Part shown: in pieces, positions 53,281 through 62,402 of the stretch
Layout: the number at the start of each line of letters is the position of its first letter
Position numbering within the stretch: position 1 is the stretch's first letter
Assembly (NCBI GenBank): GCA_025454405.1
Contig: JALOON010000002.1
Span: forward strand, 1 to 64,000
Direction of reading: 5' to 3'
Source: Oscillatoriaceae cyanobacterium Prado104
Lineage (GTDB): Bacteria; Cyanobacteriota; Cyanobacteriia; Cyanobacteriales; Microcoleaceae
DNA length: 64,000 bases
Translations under genes and position numbers: made by a program
The notes under the pieces: model-generated
What the model was told of the DNA's origin: nothing
Seen by the model: only the letters and a program-made list of their open reading frames with translations
Database searches by the model: none

Positions 53281-53424
53281 TTACATCAAGCCGATTTGAG
53301 AAAGAATACCTTGACCGGTCAGAAATTCGGTAGCCAAGCCGATAACGAAGCCCAGCATCGCCAAACGGCCGTTCCAGGTTTCAGCGAACTCAGTGAAGCC
53401 CAATTTTGCGTCTTTGTTTTCCAT
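53281..53424 (-). CDS. hli: High-light-inducible protein (one-helix CAB/ELIP/HLIP)
   Basis: 47 residues from ATG 53424 to TAA 53281. MENKDAKLGFTEFAETWNGR then LAMLGFVIGLATEFLTGQGI: the ExxNGRLAMLGF motif is the chlorophyll-binding signature of Hlips. Such proteins bind chlorophyll and carotenoid, quench energy and protect photosystem II assembly intermediates under high light. A GAGG lies nine bases before the start. Upstream is a promoter with an HLR1 motif (see 53453-53491). Confidence 0.93.
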   Translation of the reverse strand: MENKDAKLGFTEFAETWNGRLAMLGFVIGLATEFLTGQGILSQIGLM

Positions 53425-53452
53425 GATGAGAAACCTCGTTTAATTTCAACCT

Positions 53453-53491
53453 TATGTAAATTAATGTAACACAGCAATAAAAAGATTGCAA
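53453..53491 (-). promoter_or_regulatory. hli promoter with HLR1 (RpaB) site over the -10 box
   Basis: On the minus strand, TTGCAA (53491-53486), a 17-bp spacer, and TACATT (53468-53463) make a good sigma70-type promoter. GTTACATT-AA-TTTACATA (53470-53453) fits the HLR1 consensus, two (G/T)TTACA(T/A)(T/A) units separated by 2 bp, and covers the -10 box. RpaB bound there would repress in low light and release on shift to high light. The 5' UTR would be about 32 nt. Confidence 0.7.
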
Positions 53492-53611
53492 CATAAATTT
53501 ACATTAGCTGTCCGGATGGCCGATCTAGCTTTCGGCAGGAGGCAGGATTTTTCGTACTAACCTTAATATTGACGCACCCTACAGGGTCGTTGAAAGCATC
53601 CAAAGTCGCAG

Positions 53612-54205
53612 CTATTTTTCTAAAAACGCCAGCAAGTGCTTTGCCGCTTTGGTAAATACCGGATCTCGGGACTCGAAAGCGCTAGGAGCGAGTAAAGCTT
53701 GAACTTCGGCAAAATCTTCTGGGTCGATCGTACCTTGTTGAGTGAATACGGCATCTAAAACAGCAATATATCGGGGGTCCAGGCCCAGCCGCTGTCCGAT
53801 CGACTGCAAATACATTTGCTCTCGCAGGTCGATCTCTCCGTCTACTGCTGACATTTCGTAACCGAAGCCGATTGCCAGCAGCTTTTCGGAGTCTGAGAAT
53901 GAAGCCGTCAGAGTCAGCAGTTCCGTCGGATTGAAAAAAACCTGCTGTTTGGCAACTCCCTTAACCAGGCGCTGAATTAGTGGAATGCGGTCGCGATCGC
54001 CGATCGCAAAAGCTTTGAGTGTCTTTTGCAGCCGTTCTTCTTCTTCAACAGCAACAGTCCTATCAATAACGATCACTCCGCGCAGGATTGAAATCAAAGC
54101 CGTCAGGAACACTACCAGAGGAGTGATATCTTGTTCCCGGAGTCTTTGCCTGCTAATCCGCGACAACAGCTCAACAACTTCTGCGCTAATCGGGGTTGTA
54201 TCCAT
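53612..54205 (-). CDS. TerB-like (tellurite resistance/COG4103-type) protein
   Basis: 197 residues. An N-terminal hydrophobic stretch (LVVFLTALISILRGVIVID), followed by a helical TerB-like domain: VEEEERLQKTLKAFAIGDRD, KLLAIGFGYEMSAVDGEIDL with the acidic DGEID and a second acidic site. Cyanobacterial TerB proteins are probably metal-binding stress proteins; role unclear. ATG 54205 used. Confidence 0.78.
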   Translation of the reverse strand: MDTTPISAEVVELLSRISRQRLREQDITPLVVFLTALISILRGVIVIDRTVAVEEEERLQKTLKAFAIGDRDRIPLIQRLVKGVAKQQVFFNPTELLTLTASFSDSEKLLAIGFGYEMSAVDGEIDLREQMYLQSIGQRLGLDPRYIAVLDAVFTQQGTIDPEDFAEVQALLAPSAFESRDPVFTKAAKHLLAFLEK

Positions 54206-54308
54206 AATCAAAAATTTCTTTCGGTTTGCCTGCAGTTTGACGTTCTTTCGATCTTAAGTGTTTTCCGATGGTAGCTAGAGCTTAATTTTCCCAACAAAAT
54301 TTTTATCT

Positions 54309-54800
54309 ATGAGTGACTCTACTTATTTTATGCACCGACGGTGGATGAGCAAGGCCGTAGAACTCGCAGCCGCTGCTGGGGAGGCTGGGGAAGTACCTGT
54401 AGGCGCTGTAATTGTCGATCGCGCCGGCAGAGAAATCGCGATCGCCCAAAATCGTCGGGAAAGAGACTGCGACCCCACAGCCCACGCGGAAATCCTGGCT
54501 TTGCGAACAGCCGGACAAGTTTTGCAAGACTGGCACCTCAATGATTGTACGCTCTACGTGACGCTGGAACCTTGCCCGATGTGCGCTGGTGCCATAGTAC
54601 AATCGCGGATCGGTTTGCTGGTATATGGAGCAGATGACCCAAAAACTGGGACAATTCGTACAGTAGCTAATATTCCAGACAGCGCGCCTTCGTGTCACCA
54701 CTTGAAGGTACTCGGTGGCATTATGGAATCTGCTTGTCGCGAGCAGTTGCTGTCGTGGTTTGCCACGCGAAGGCACAAGCAAGGGTGCAACTGCCCGTAG
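54309..54800 (+). CDS. tadA: tRNA-specific adenosine deaminase
   Basis: 163 residues. Zinc site: His-Ala-Glu in DPTAHAEILALR and Cys-x-x-Cys in EPCPMCAGAIVQSRI; RIGLLVYGADDPKTG follows. It converts A34 to inosine in tRNA-Arg(ACG) in the anticodon, needed to read CGN codons. The C-terminus (FATRRHKQGCNCP) is slightly longer than usual. ATG 54309. Divergent from the TerB-like gene. Confidence 0.94.
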   Translation: MSDSTYFMHRRWMSKAVELAAAAGEAGEVPVGAVIVDRAGREIAIAQNRRERDCDPTAHAEILALRTAGQVLQDWHLNDCTLYVTLEPCPMCAGAIVQSRIGLLVYGADDPKTGTIRTVANIPDSAPSCHHLKVLGGIMESACREQLLSWFATRRHKQGCNCP

Positions 54801-55075
54801 GGATAAGGTGCGCGCTGCGCACCCAAAGTGTAGAGAGAGCGCGCCAGCCGCCAACAGCAGAAGCCGGTCAATTCTGCGACAGCCCCCGGCAGTAATAGAC
54901 ATCTAGCCAAATTAGGTTTTTGTCCTGATAGGGCAAGGCTTGCAGAATCTTTTTACCAGATGTCTAATGACAATCGCAGAACTGTCCCGATCGAAAGACG
55001 GAAAGTTTGCTAAAAAACTTAATGTTAAGGTCTGCAAATTGATAAAGCAGCTCGATCGCTCTTAGCCGTAATGCC

Positions 55076-55783
55076 ATGACCGCCGTCGATTCCCCTAAAT
55101 CATCCCTAGTGAAACCCATGCCTGCCAAGGTAGCATCTAATACCTCCCGCGTTTCTCCTTGGTTAACCTCCGTGCTTTATCCGCTGGGGCATTACATTGT
55201 CCTGCCGTTTTATTTTGGCAAAATTGAAATTACCGGACAGGAACACCTGCCCCAGGAAGGACCTGTAATTTTGGCTCCCACGCACCGTTCCCGCTGGGAT
55301 GCGCTGATCGTGCCCTATGCAACTGGAGAGATGGTGACTGGACGGGATTTGCGGTTTATGGTAACGGCTGATGAGGTGAAGGGGCTGCAAGGTTGGTTCA
55401 TCAAGAATTTGGGGGGATTCGCTATTGACATCAGGCATCCAGGAATTGGCAGTCTGCGTTACGGGGTGGAACTTCTCCTCGACAAGCAAATGTTAGTTAT
55501 TTTTCCCGAAGGTGGCATTTTTCAAGATGGTGAAGTTCACCCGCTCAAACAAGGGTTAGCGCGTCTGGCAATTCAAGCACAGTCGATCGAGCCTAATTTG
55601 GGGGTGAAAATTGTACCTATTAGTATTCGTTACCGCCCGCGCGTTCCCAGGTGGCGTTCTCGCGTTAAAGTTGAGATCGGCCATCCGATTTCTGTGGCAG
55701 ATTATGCGACTGGTGCAGGTAAAAAAGAAGCGCGATTGTTAACTGCCGATTTAGAAATGGCTCTGAAAAATCTTGACAGTTGA
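55076..55783 (+). CDS. 1-acyl-sn-glycerol-3-phosphate acyltransferase (PlsC family)
   Basis: 235 residues. HX4D motif in APTHRSRWDALIVP (catalytic His), VIFPEGGIFQDGEVHPLKQG as the substrate-binding block, and VPISIRYRPRVPRWRS. Transfers an acyl chain to lysophosphatidate, or a related acceptor, in membrane lipid synthesis. Probably membrane-associated. 292 bp after tadA; spacer contains GCGCGCTGCGCACC-type repeats and no gene. Confidence 0.88.
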   Translation: MTAVDSPKSSLVKPMPAKVASNTSRVSPWLTSVLYPLGHYIVLPFYFGKIEITGQEHLPQEGPVILAPTHRSRWDALIVPYATGEMVTGRDLRFMVTADEVKGLQGWFIKNLGGFAIDIRHPGIGSLRYGVELLLDKQMLVIFPEGGIFQDGEVHPLKQGLARLAIQAQSIEPNLGVKIVPISIRYRPRVPRWRSRVKVEIGHPISVADYATGAGKKEARLLTADLEMALKNLDS

Positions 55784-55983
55784 CAGTTTTTCAGTTGACA
55801 GTTGACACGACCGAAGTTGTCAGAAGGAATTAGGAAGAAGGAAGAGTTGACAGTTGACAGCGAGGTTCGTTCGCGCAGCGTCCGCCCTAGCGCGGAATCG
55901 CTTTTGCGGTAGCCTCGCGCGGCATCGAAAATCCCCAATCCGCAATCCTCAATCTAAAATCTAAATCTAAAATCGTTGGCTTA

Positions 55984-56364
55984 ATGGGTTGTAATTTACA
56001 ATTTAAAACGGGTCAAATAGTCAGTTTAGAATGCGAAAATGCGTGTCTATATGCTGAGGTGATTCAGATAGTTGAAGCGCGTCAGATTTGTTGGTCGCGT
56101 CCTTTGATGTTAGCTGTATTGAAGTCGGGCACAGATGCGTTCGATCGAACTTGGGACGATGGCACTTTATACGACTTGCGGGAAGGTGCCGATCTCCTTT
56201 GGCCGCTGAATTTGTTTCGGGCGGCTGTGGATGTTGAAGTAATTTCGCTATTGACTCAGTTGCAGTCTCTAGACTCTAATAAAAAAGATGCCGCGCTTGC
56301 TTCTCGCCTGCTTAGAGATTTTGTCGATCGAGTTTGGGAGGCTTATCCCAATGCTTTTAGTTAA
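55984..56364 (+). CDS. Conserved hypothetical protein (126 aa)
   Basis: MGCNLQFKTGQIVSLECENA, QICWSRPLMLAVLKSG, WDDGTLYDLREGADLLWPLN and a helical C-terminus (LASRLLRDFVDRVWEAYPNA). It has the pattern of a small cyanobacterial protein with a beta-rich start, and I believe it is conserved, but I cannot name it. Precedes xisH by 88 bp on the same strand. Confidence 0.75.
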   Translation: MGCNLQFKTGQIVSLECENACLYAEVIQIVEARQICWSRPLMLAVLKSGTDAFDRTWDDGTLYDLREGADLLWPLNLFRAAVDVEVISLLTQLQSLDSNKKDAALASRLLRDFVDRVWEAYPNAFS

Positions 56365-56451
56365 ACAGAATTGCGGGCGATCGATATAGGCGAGCAATAG
56401 AGTATAATGGATTTGCTACCACAAGCTATACTCAATTTCGCGATAGTTGAT

Positions 56452-56868
56452 ATGCCTGCCAAAGACATCTTTCACGATGCTGTCAAACACGCTTTAGTCC
56501 AAGAGGGGTGGGCAATTACGCACGATCCTCTTTCGCTCAAAGTGGGCAGGAAAGATTTGTTTGTGGATTTAGGAGCCGAGCGATTCCTGGCTGCTGAAAA
56601 AGAGGGCGAAAAAATTGCTGTTGAAATTAAGAGCTTTGTGGGGCCGTCAGAAGTTGAAAACCTCAGAAATGCAGTTGGGCAGTATGTCTTGTATCAAACT
56701 GCCTTAGCTAAAATTGAGCCAGAGCGAACCCTGTATTTAGCAATTCGCCAACGCATTTATGCAGATGTGTTTGAAGAAGAAATTGGTAGAATGTTGCTAC
56801 AGCAGGGAATTCTCAAATTGATTGTATTTGACCCTACAACGGAGGCGATCGTGCAATGGATCGATTAG
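56452..56868 (+). CDS. xisH: XisH-family protein (fdxN element excision controlling factor)
   Basis: 138 residues. MPAKDIFHDAVKHALVQEGW, DLFVDLGAERFLAAEKEGEK and IAVEIKSFVGPSEVENLRNA match XisH; the D...ExK residues in VDLGAE and VEIKSF suggest a PD-(D/E)XK nuclease-like fold. In Anabaena, XisH and XisI act with XisF to excise the fdxN element. This organism is not expected to form heterocysts, so its role is different. ATG 56452 used; 15 upstream codons are open. Overlaps xisI by 13 bp. Confidence 0.9.
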   Translation: MPAKDIFHDAVKHALVQEGWAITHDPLSLKVGRKDLFVDLGAERFLAAEKEGEKIAVEIKSFVGPSEVENLRNAVGQYVLYQTALAKIEPERTLYLAIRQRIYADVFEEEIGRMLLQQGILKLIVFDPTTEAIVQWID

Positions 56869-57191
56869 AAACCTATCGCCAAACTATTCAGGATATCTTG
56901 AAACCCTATGGCAATATCTCTTATGCCAATGTCGATGCTTGCAACTACTTAGCATTCGATTCAAAGACAGATCAATATTTAGTTGTTTCAGTAGGATGGA
57001 GCAAAGAAGGGCGGGTTCATGGGTGCTTGATTCATGTCAGCATTCAAGATGGCAAAGTGTGGATACAACGCGATGGTACGCAGGATGGAATTGCCAATGA
57101 ATTAGTGCAAGCAGGCATTCCAAAAGAAGATATTGTCTTGGGATTCCACGAACCAGAAATCCGTCCCCATACTGGGTTTGCGGTGGCTTGA
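56856..57191 (+). CDS. xisI: XisI-family protein
   Basis: 111 residues. MDRLETYRQTIQDILKPYGN, VSVGWSKEGRVHGCLIHVSI, KVWIQRDGTQDGIANELVQA and VLGFHEPEIRPHTGFAVA are typical of XisI. Translationally coupled to xisH. XisHI pairs are numerous and mobile in filamentous cyanobacteria; a toxin-antitoxin-like function has been proposed but is not shown by this sequence. Confidence 0.92.
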   Translation: MDRLETYRQTIQDILKPYGNISYANVDACNYLAFDSKTDQYLVVSVGWSKEGRVHGCLIHVSIQDGKVWIQRDGTQDGIANELVQAGIPKEDIVLGFHEPEIRPHTGFAVA

Positions 57192-57229
57192 AGAAAGGCT
57201 CTCCCAGCATCCCAAAAGCTCACCCAAAT

Positions 57230-58036
57230 TTAAAATGTCGCGTGTGAAAGTTCTTCCGGTTTCAGATTGTTATGTACCACTTGACCGTCTCTGAACCACA
57301 CTATCCGGCGAGTTTGGCGCGCTACTTCCGGTTCGTGCGTTACCATAACTACGGTCATGCCGCTATCGTTGAGTTCTGTGAAAATATCCATTACTTCCTG
57401 CGTCGTTTTAGTATCCAACGCACCTGTTGGTTCGTCTGCCAGTAACAGTACCGGACGGTTGACGATCGCCCTAGCAATTGCTACTCGCTGCTGCTGTCCT
57501 CCCGATAGTTGATTCGGTCTGTTTTGCAGCCGGCTTTCCAAGCCTACCCGCGTTAGAGCCTCTACTGCCCGTTCCCGCCTTTCTCCTGCGGGAATGCCTG
57601 CATAAACCATTGGCAGCATCACATTTTCTAAAGCCGTTAACTGAGACAGCAAGTGAAATTGCTGGAATACAAAGCCCAGTTTTAAATTGCGAATTCCTGC
57701 CAATTCTGCTTCCGGCATTTGGGCGACATCTACGCCATCCAAGTAGTAGCGGCCGGTTGTCGGTCGATCGAGACAGCCGATAATATTCATCGCTGTAGAT
57801 TTCCCCGATCCGGAGGCACCCATAATCGAGCAATACTCTCCTTGGCTGACTGTCAGGCTGACACCGTTTAGGGCGCGAACTTCTAAATCGCCAATCCCGT
57901 AAACTTTGGTCACGTCTTCGAGACCGACAATTACGGGTTTTGCAGCAGCGCGATCGGCTTCTGTAGCAATATCGCCAGTATAAATATCGCCAGTATAAAT
58001 ACCGCCAGTATAAATATCAGTTGTTAACTCAGCCAT
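57230..58036 (-). CDS. ABC transporter ATP-binding protein (MacB/LolD type)
   Basis: 268 residues. Walker A GASGSGKSTAMNI, Q-loop VFQQFHLL, signature LSGGQQQRVAIARA, Walker B LLLADEPTGALD, H-loop VMVTHEPEVA. MacB/LolD-like ATPase. The N-terminus repeats a YTGDIYTGDI-like motif (TDIYTGGIYTGDIYTGD), a short tandem expansion. Last of the exporter genes, separated from the permeases by the haloperoxidase gene. Confidence 0.92.
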   Translation of the reverse strand: MAELTTDIYTGGIYTGDIYTGDIATEADRAAAKPVIVGLEDVTKVYGIGDLEVRALNGVSLTVSQGEYCSIMGASGSGKSTAMNIIGCLDRPTTGRYYLDGVDVAQMPEAELAGIRNLKLGFVFQQFHLLSQLTALENVMLPMVYAGIPAGERRERAVEALTRVGLESRLQNRPNQLSGGQQQRVAIARAIVNRPVLLLADEPTGALDTKTTQEVMDIFTELNDSGMTVVMVTHEPEVARQTRRIVWFRDGQVVHNNLKPEELSHATF

Positions 58037-58489
58037 AATTTTATTTTATTTAAAAAATCTTGCTAGTACACTACTAACTTAATATTATAGCAATTTTCAA
58101 AGATCGTAAGCTACTCTCCAGCATCCGATCGATTATCAATTTAAATTTGATATTTGAGATTGGAAATGACTGAGGTAATGCGGGTTGGGAACTTCCCTGC
58201 AATTGTATTTTTTTTGGTAACTTGTATTACCAATTACCAAAATTACCTCTAATTAACCGGACATGATATTATCCTAAATCCGGGTTACTCATCTCCTTTT
58301 TAAACTCGCGACCTAATTTCTTCGCCTCGCCTCCTCTGGGCCTTTCGGAATAAAGAGATTTTTAACCAGGATTTGGTATGGCAGGTCGATCGCCAAAACC
58401 GGCTTTTTTTGCGAAAATACAGGATTGCAGCCTGCAGATTCGTAAAAAAACCCGGTTTGTTTTGTCGGAGTGCGTGCGGGACTGCGCTG
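58037..58489. other. Gap between the haloperoxidase and the ATPase genes
   Basis: 453 bases. AAAAACCCGGTTTGTTTTG near 58447 is a single diverged repeat. Would hold the promoter of the ATPase gene. No gene seen. Confidence 0.5.
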
Positions 58490-60217
58490 CTACACTAAGA
58501 AATTCTGGACAACATAGTTGCCCAAATTTCTGCCCGCATTCAAACCGTTGACGTTAGCACTCATAAAGTGAATGCCTCCGTAAATGCGGCTGATACCCGA
58601 TTCGTCGGCCGCTTCGCTGAAGTTTTCAAAGGTACGCAAAGTGTTGATTGTTCGATCGCCCCGATCGCCAAAACCGTAGTCGGAACCGAATACAGCAGTC
58701 ATCACCGGCTCGGCCGCGCCGCTAAAGGTGCTGTGGCCCGACGTGTACTCGGGGAATGGCGGAGTCGCCAGCAGCGGCGTCCACGAAGTGTCGGCTGTCG
58801 TGTTGGGATTATTGTCTCTGTCAGCTTGGCGGATCGCAGTTACCGGCCGCCAATAATTGTACTGATACTTGGCATCCCAGCAGCTAATCGCCGCGTCGGC
58901 CAGCGAAATATTCAGCAGGGCGAACAAGCGGGCGGTATCTTCTAAGGATTGACCGGTGAGGCTGGCAGCTTCTTCGGCGATTTGGTTCCAGTGTCCGGGC
59001 GGAGTAAACGTACCTGCCCCGTTTGCCCAGAATTTGGCGATCGCGGTTTGGTCTGGCGTGCGGTTAAGGCTGTCGATTTTGCCGATTTCTTTGGTAAAGT
59101 TGACCTCTTCGGCGTACTTGGCACTGTCGAGGGCGGGCGGGGCGGGCGGGCGGAACTGGGAACCGCTAGTCATGGCAAAGGGAGTAACGTCAGGCCACTG
59201 CGGCAAAAGGCTGGCTGCAAAACCTGGAGGAGTCGGCACCCAAATGCCGGGGTCGGTTTTGGGAGTGTACGTCACTGTGTTGTTCGCGCCGTCCGTACTC
59301 CGCCAAGCGATAATTCGATCGGCAACTTGTTGTCCGAGGGCGATGCCGTCTTCTTTGGCTTTACCGTCGGGAATGTTTGCCATCGACGAGTTGTATGCTT
59401 CGTTGAACTTGAGTGTTTGCGCTGGGTAGAGGCTGACGAGTACGCGGTAGGCGGCTGCTGCCGTGGCAGCTTCCGGCGATGCGCCTGCCGGTGCATCGAT
59501 ATTAACTTGGTAGGGGCTGTATTTTTTGCTGATTGAATTAACCGAGTCGTAAATTGCTGCGTGAACCATTGCCATGTTGCGGGAAGCCACTGGTGGCGCG
59601 GTACTTTCCGTTCGTATGGCATTGAGCAAAACTCCGTTCCATTCTAGGATGATATTTCCCGATCGCTGCTGGGTGAAGTCATCCCGGTTAATAGTGCTGC
59701 TGTTAACTCCCGGCAATACTGCTAAGAATTCGCCTGTTAGTTTGTCTTGAATTATCGTGCTGTTGGTGTTAGCGCCCGTGCCTTGTTCGATAGTTAGATC
59801 GTCAAATGTTAGACCATCTAACAATCGAATTTTGTCGTTGCCGTCGCCGAAGTCGGTGATGTAGTTGGCAGTAGCTGCTGTCGGACCGCCACTGCCTTTG
59901 GCGATCGCGAAAATGTCGTTTCCTTCGCCACCAGTCACGGTATCGCTGCCCGCGCCGGCGTAGATAACATCGTTGCCAGAGTTGCCAACAATTAAGTCGC
60001 TGCCTTTACCTCCCCAGATAACGTCATCATCTTCGCCGCCGAAAATTGAATCGTTGCCCCGATCGCCACAGATTTTATCTTTACCCCGATCGCCTTCAAG
60101 AAAGTCATCTCCGCTGTTGGCGTAAATTATATCGTTGTCATCCAAAGCATTGAGTCTGTCGGGTTGGGTAGTTCCTTCGAGATAGTCAAATTGTGGAGTT
60201 CCTGTGAGAGATGCCAT
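58490..60217 (-). CDS. Vanadium-dependent haloperoxidase with N-terminal RTX module
   Basis: 575 residues. 1-110: RTX nonapeptides (NDIIYANSGDDFLEGDRGKD, GKGSDLIVGNSGNDVIYAG). 110-190: ITDFGDGNDKIRLLDG and FLAVLPGVNSSTINRDDF. 190-575: PAP2/haloperoxidase domain with NIILEWNGVLLNAIR at its start and the vanadate-binding residues KYQYNYWRP (KX6RP), YTSGHS (P/TSGH) and SRIYGGIHF (SRX5H); all are present. Such enzymes oxidise halide with H2O2, making hypohalous acid for halogenation or defence. RTX repeats suggest export. Same strand as, and between, exporter genes. Confidence 0.9.
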   Translation of the reverse strand: MASLTGTPQFDYLEGTTQPDRLNALDDNDIIYANSGDDFLEGDRGKDKICGDRGNDSIFGGEDDDVIWGGKGSDLIVGNSGNDVIYAGAGSDTVTGGEGNDIFAIAKGSGGPTAATANYITDFGDGNDKIRLLDGLTFDDLTIEQGTGANTNSTIIQDKLTGEFLAVLPGVNSSTINRDDFTQQRSGNIILEWNGVLLNAIRTESTAPPVASRNMAMVHAAIYDSVNSISKKYSPYQVNIDAPAGASPEAATAAAAYRVLVSLYPAQTLKFNEAYNSSMANIPDGKAKEDGIALGQQVADRIIAWRSTDGANNTVTYTPKTDPGIWVPTPPGFAASLLPQWPDVTPFAMTSGSQFRPPAPPALDSAKYAEEVNFTKEIGKIDSLNRTPDQTAIAKFWANGAGTFTPPGHWNQIAEEAASLTGQSLEDTARLFALLNISLADAAISCWDAKYQYNYWRPVTAIRQADRDNNPNTTADTSWTPLLATPPFPEYTSGHSTFSGAAEPVMTAVFGSDYGFGDRGDRTINTLRTFENFSEAADESGISRIYGGIHFMSANVNGLNAGRNLGNYVVQNFLV

Positions 60218-60645
60218 ATTTATTTATTTGGTAGATTTGATTGATTCGCAAAACTCGAGCCAAAACCCGGTCCCAACACCCCTGTTGAGCTTGAGTCCCA
60301 CATTTCCCCCTCCTATTTTTCACCAATAGGGGAGGTTCACCCGGATTTTTTACGATTACTTTTGTAGATGCTGCGGTTTGTTTGCTCTTAATTAAATTTT
60401 ATAAAGCTTTGAACTAACGGTCTACACTGCGAACCAAACTTTATAGAATCTTTACTATTTCCGTTAGGTTTTATGAAGTTTAGGATTAAAGTCTCTGTAT
60501 AAATACTAGGGTTACAAGTGCTTTTAAAATAAGGCAATTTTGTTGATTCTTTAAAATCCAACAGTTTTTTTTAATCATTAGATAAAGTCATTTTTAGTAT
60601 GCACAAAAGTGTAATATTGCCCAAGTAAGTAAGTCAATATTTTTG
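60218..60645. other. AT-rich gap upstream of the haloperoxidase
   Basis: 428 bases, no gene. On the minus strand the first 100 bases upstream of 60217 form the haloperoxidase promoter. A GGGGGAGGTTCACCCG-like palindrome lies at about 60320-60340. Confidence 0.45.
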
Positions 60646-61866
60646 TTAAGCGCTTCTGAGGGCTGCGATCGGGTCAAGTTTGGCTGCTTGACGGGCGGGA
60701 ATAACGCCGAAGAAGAGGCCGACGCCGCCGGATACGCCAACAGCAAGGGCGATCGCGACTGGAGAAATACCGGCTTGCAGGGGAGTAAAATTACTGACAA
60801 GCACAATCCCGCCGACACCTACGCAAGTACCGACAATTCCTCCGGCTGCCGATAAAATTACCGCCTCGATAATAAATTGAAACAAGATATCTTGTTGGGA
60901 AGCCCCGATCGCCTTTCGCAATCCGATTTCCTGAGTGCGTTCGCTGACGGAAACCAACATAATATTCATAATGCCAATGCCGCCTACTAATAGGGAGATG
61001 CTAGCAACGGCTGTTAACATAATTGTCAAAGCGCCAGAAATTGCATCCATTCTTGCCATTAAATCTTTTTGATTTCTGACGGTAAAGTCATCTTCGCCAG
61101 TAATTTTGTGCCGCAATCTCAACAGGTTTTCCACCTGAAATTGAGCCGCATCCATTTGCGATTCATTTGCAATGGAAACAAATATCGAAGTGACAGCCAA
61201 ACCGTAGGGAGATTTGCGTCCGACAACGCGGTTTGCCATTGTCGAAATCGGTACGGCGGCAGAGTTATCGAAATTCGTGCCGAAAGAAGTACCTTTCGGT
61301 GCTAATACTCCGATTACTTTCATGCTGACATTTTTGATGCGGATTTGTTCGCCGATAGGATTGGTATTGCCAAACAATTTTTCAGCTAATTCCGATCCGA
61401 GAACCGCAACTTGATTGTTTTGCTTGACATCAAGTTCATTAAAAAACCGTCCTTTTGTCATGTCAAAACTTCTGACTTCAAGAAATTCGGGAATTGTTCC
61501 GAAAATCAAAGCCGAAACATTTTTGTTGCTGCTGCGAACTATTTCCGAACTGTTAAGTTCAGCAGAAACTCCTCGAACTGAAGGGACTTGAGTTGCGATC
61601 GCCCTGGCATCTTCTAATATCAATGTTTGAGGTGCATTGGTAATGGTATTCCGCCTCGCATTGGGCAAGCCTGGCCTGACTATCAGTACGTTAGTCCCGA
61701 GGGATTGCACCTGTTCGCCGACATATTTTTGCGCCCCTTCTCCAATGCCAATCATTGCAATTACTGAAGCGTTACCGACAATCATCCCGATCGTGGTTAA
61801 AATGCTGCGATTTTTGTTCGCTAGCAGGGTGTGGCCGGCCATTTTGATGCTTTCGATAAAATTCAT
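60646..61866 (-). CDS. MacB-like ABC transporter permease (second copy)
   Basis: 406 residues. N-terminal helix and MNFIESIKMAGHTLLANKNR then ILTTIGMIVGNASVIAMIGI; large periplasmic MacB_PCD domain (EFLEVRSFDMTKGRFFNELD); three C-terminal helices of the FtsX type (GIGIMNIMLVSVSERTQEIG, IGASQQDILFQFIIEAVILS, GVSGGVGLFFGVIPARQAA). No ATPase domain, so it needs the separate ATPase. About 70 percent similar to the permease at 62403-63620 by eye; a tandem duplicate. Ends 428 bp before the haloperoxidase. Confidence 0.9.
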   Translation of the reverse strand: MNFIESIKMAGHTLLANKNRSILTTIGMIVGNASVIAMIGIGEGAQKYVGEQVQSLGTNVLIVRPGLPNARRNTITNAPQTLILEDARAIATQVPSVRGVSAELNSSEIVRSSNKNVSALIFGTIPEFLEVRSFDMTKGRFFNELDVKQNNQVAVLGSELAEKLFGNTNPIGEQIRIKNVSMKVIGVLAPKGTSFGTNFDNSAAVPISTMANRVVGRKSPYGLAVTSIFVSIANESQMDAAQFQVENLLRLRHKITGEDDFTVRNQKDLMARMDAISGALTIMLTAVASISLLVGGIGIMNIMLVSVSERTQEIGLRKAIGASQQDILFQFIIEAVILSAAGGIVGTCVGVGGIVLVSNFTPLQAGISPVAIALAVGVSGGVGLFFGVIPARQAAKLDPIAALRSA

Positions 61867-62402
61867 GACTTTATAGTTGATAGTTGATAGTTGATAGTTG
61901 ACAGCGAGGTTTGTAAGTTTTATTTTGGATTTGTGATTTTCGATTGAGAAATTTGCGATCGGGAGTTTTTAGCTAATTAATGAAAGCGATTGCGGTCGAT
62001 CGCACTTAATATCATCGTGCCTAATATCGCGCGCAACACCTCCCCAGAAACCCGGTTTCTTAAAGAAACCGGGTTTCTAGATAGCTGACAAAACTGCTAT
62101 ATCAGTTATGGCGGGTTTACCAGTTCTCGACTTTGTATGAGAGACTGTGGCGAACTCGCTACTTCTATTTTTAAAGATACATGCATTAAGGTTATTTTAC
62201 CAGATGCGATGCAACTAATGACGGGGTTCGCGATCGGAGACAATCTAAGTTCGATCGTGTAGGTTGGATTGAGCGAAAGCGAACCTTCCGCTTCGCTTCG
62301 CCCAACATCAGTTGAGCGATCGAATGTTGGGTTTCGTTCCTCAACTCAACCTACAGTTGGGCGATCGAATGTTGGGTTTCGTTCCTCAACCCAACCTACA
62401 GT
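61867..62402. repeat. Repeat-rich gap between the two permeases
   Basis: TAGTTGA heptamers 61872-61902; AGAAACCCGGTTTCTTAAAG palindrome 62046-62078; two 45-bp copies containing ATGTTGGGTTTCGTTCCTCA at about 62323 and 62368. No gene seen. The tandem permeases therefore have independent promoters or a long intercistronic spacer. Confidence 0.7.
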
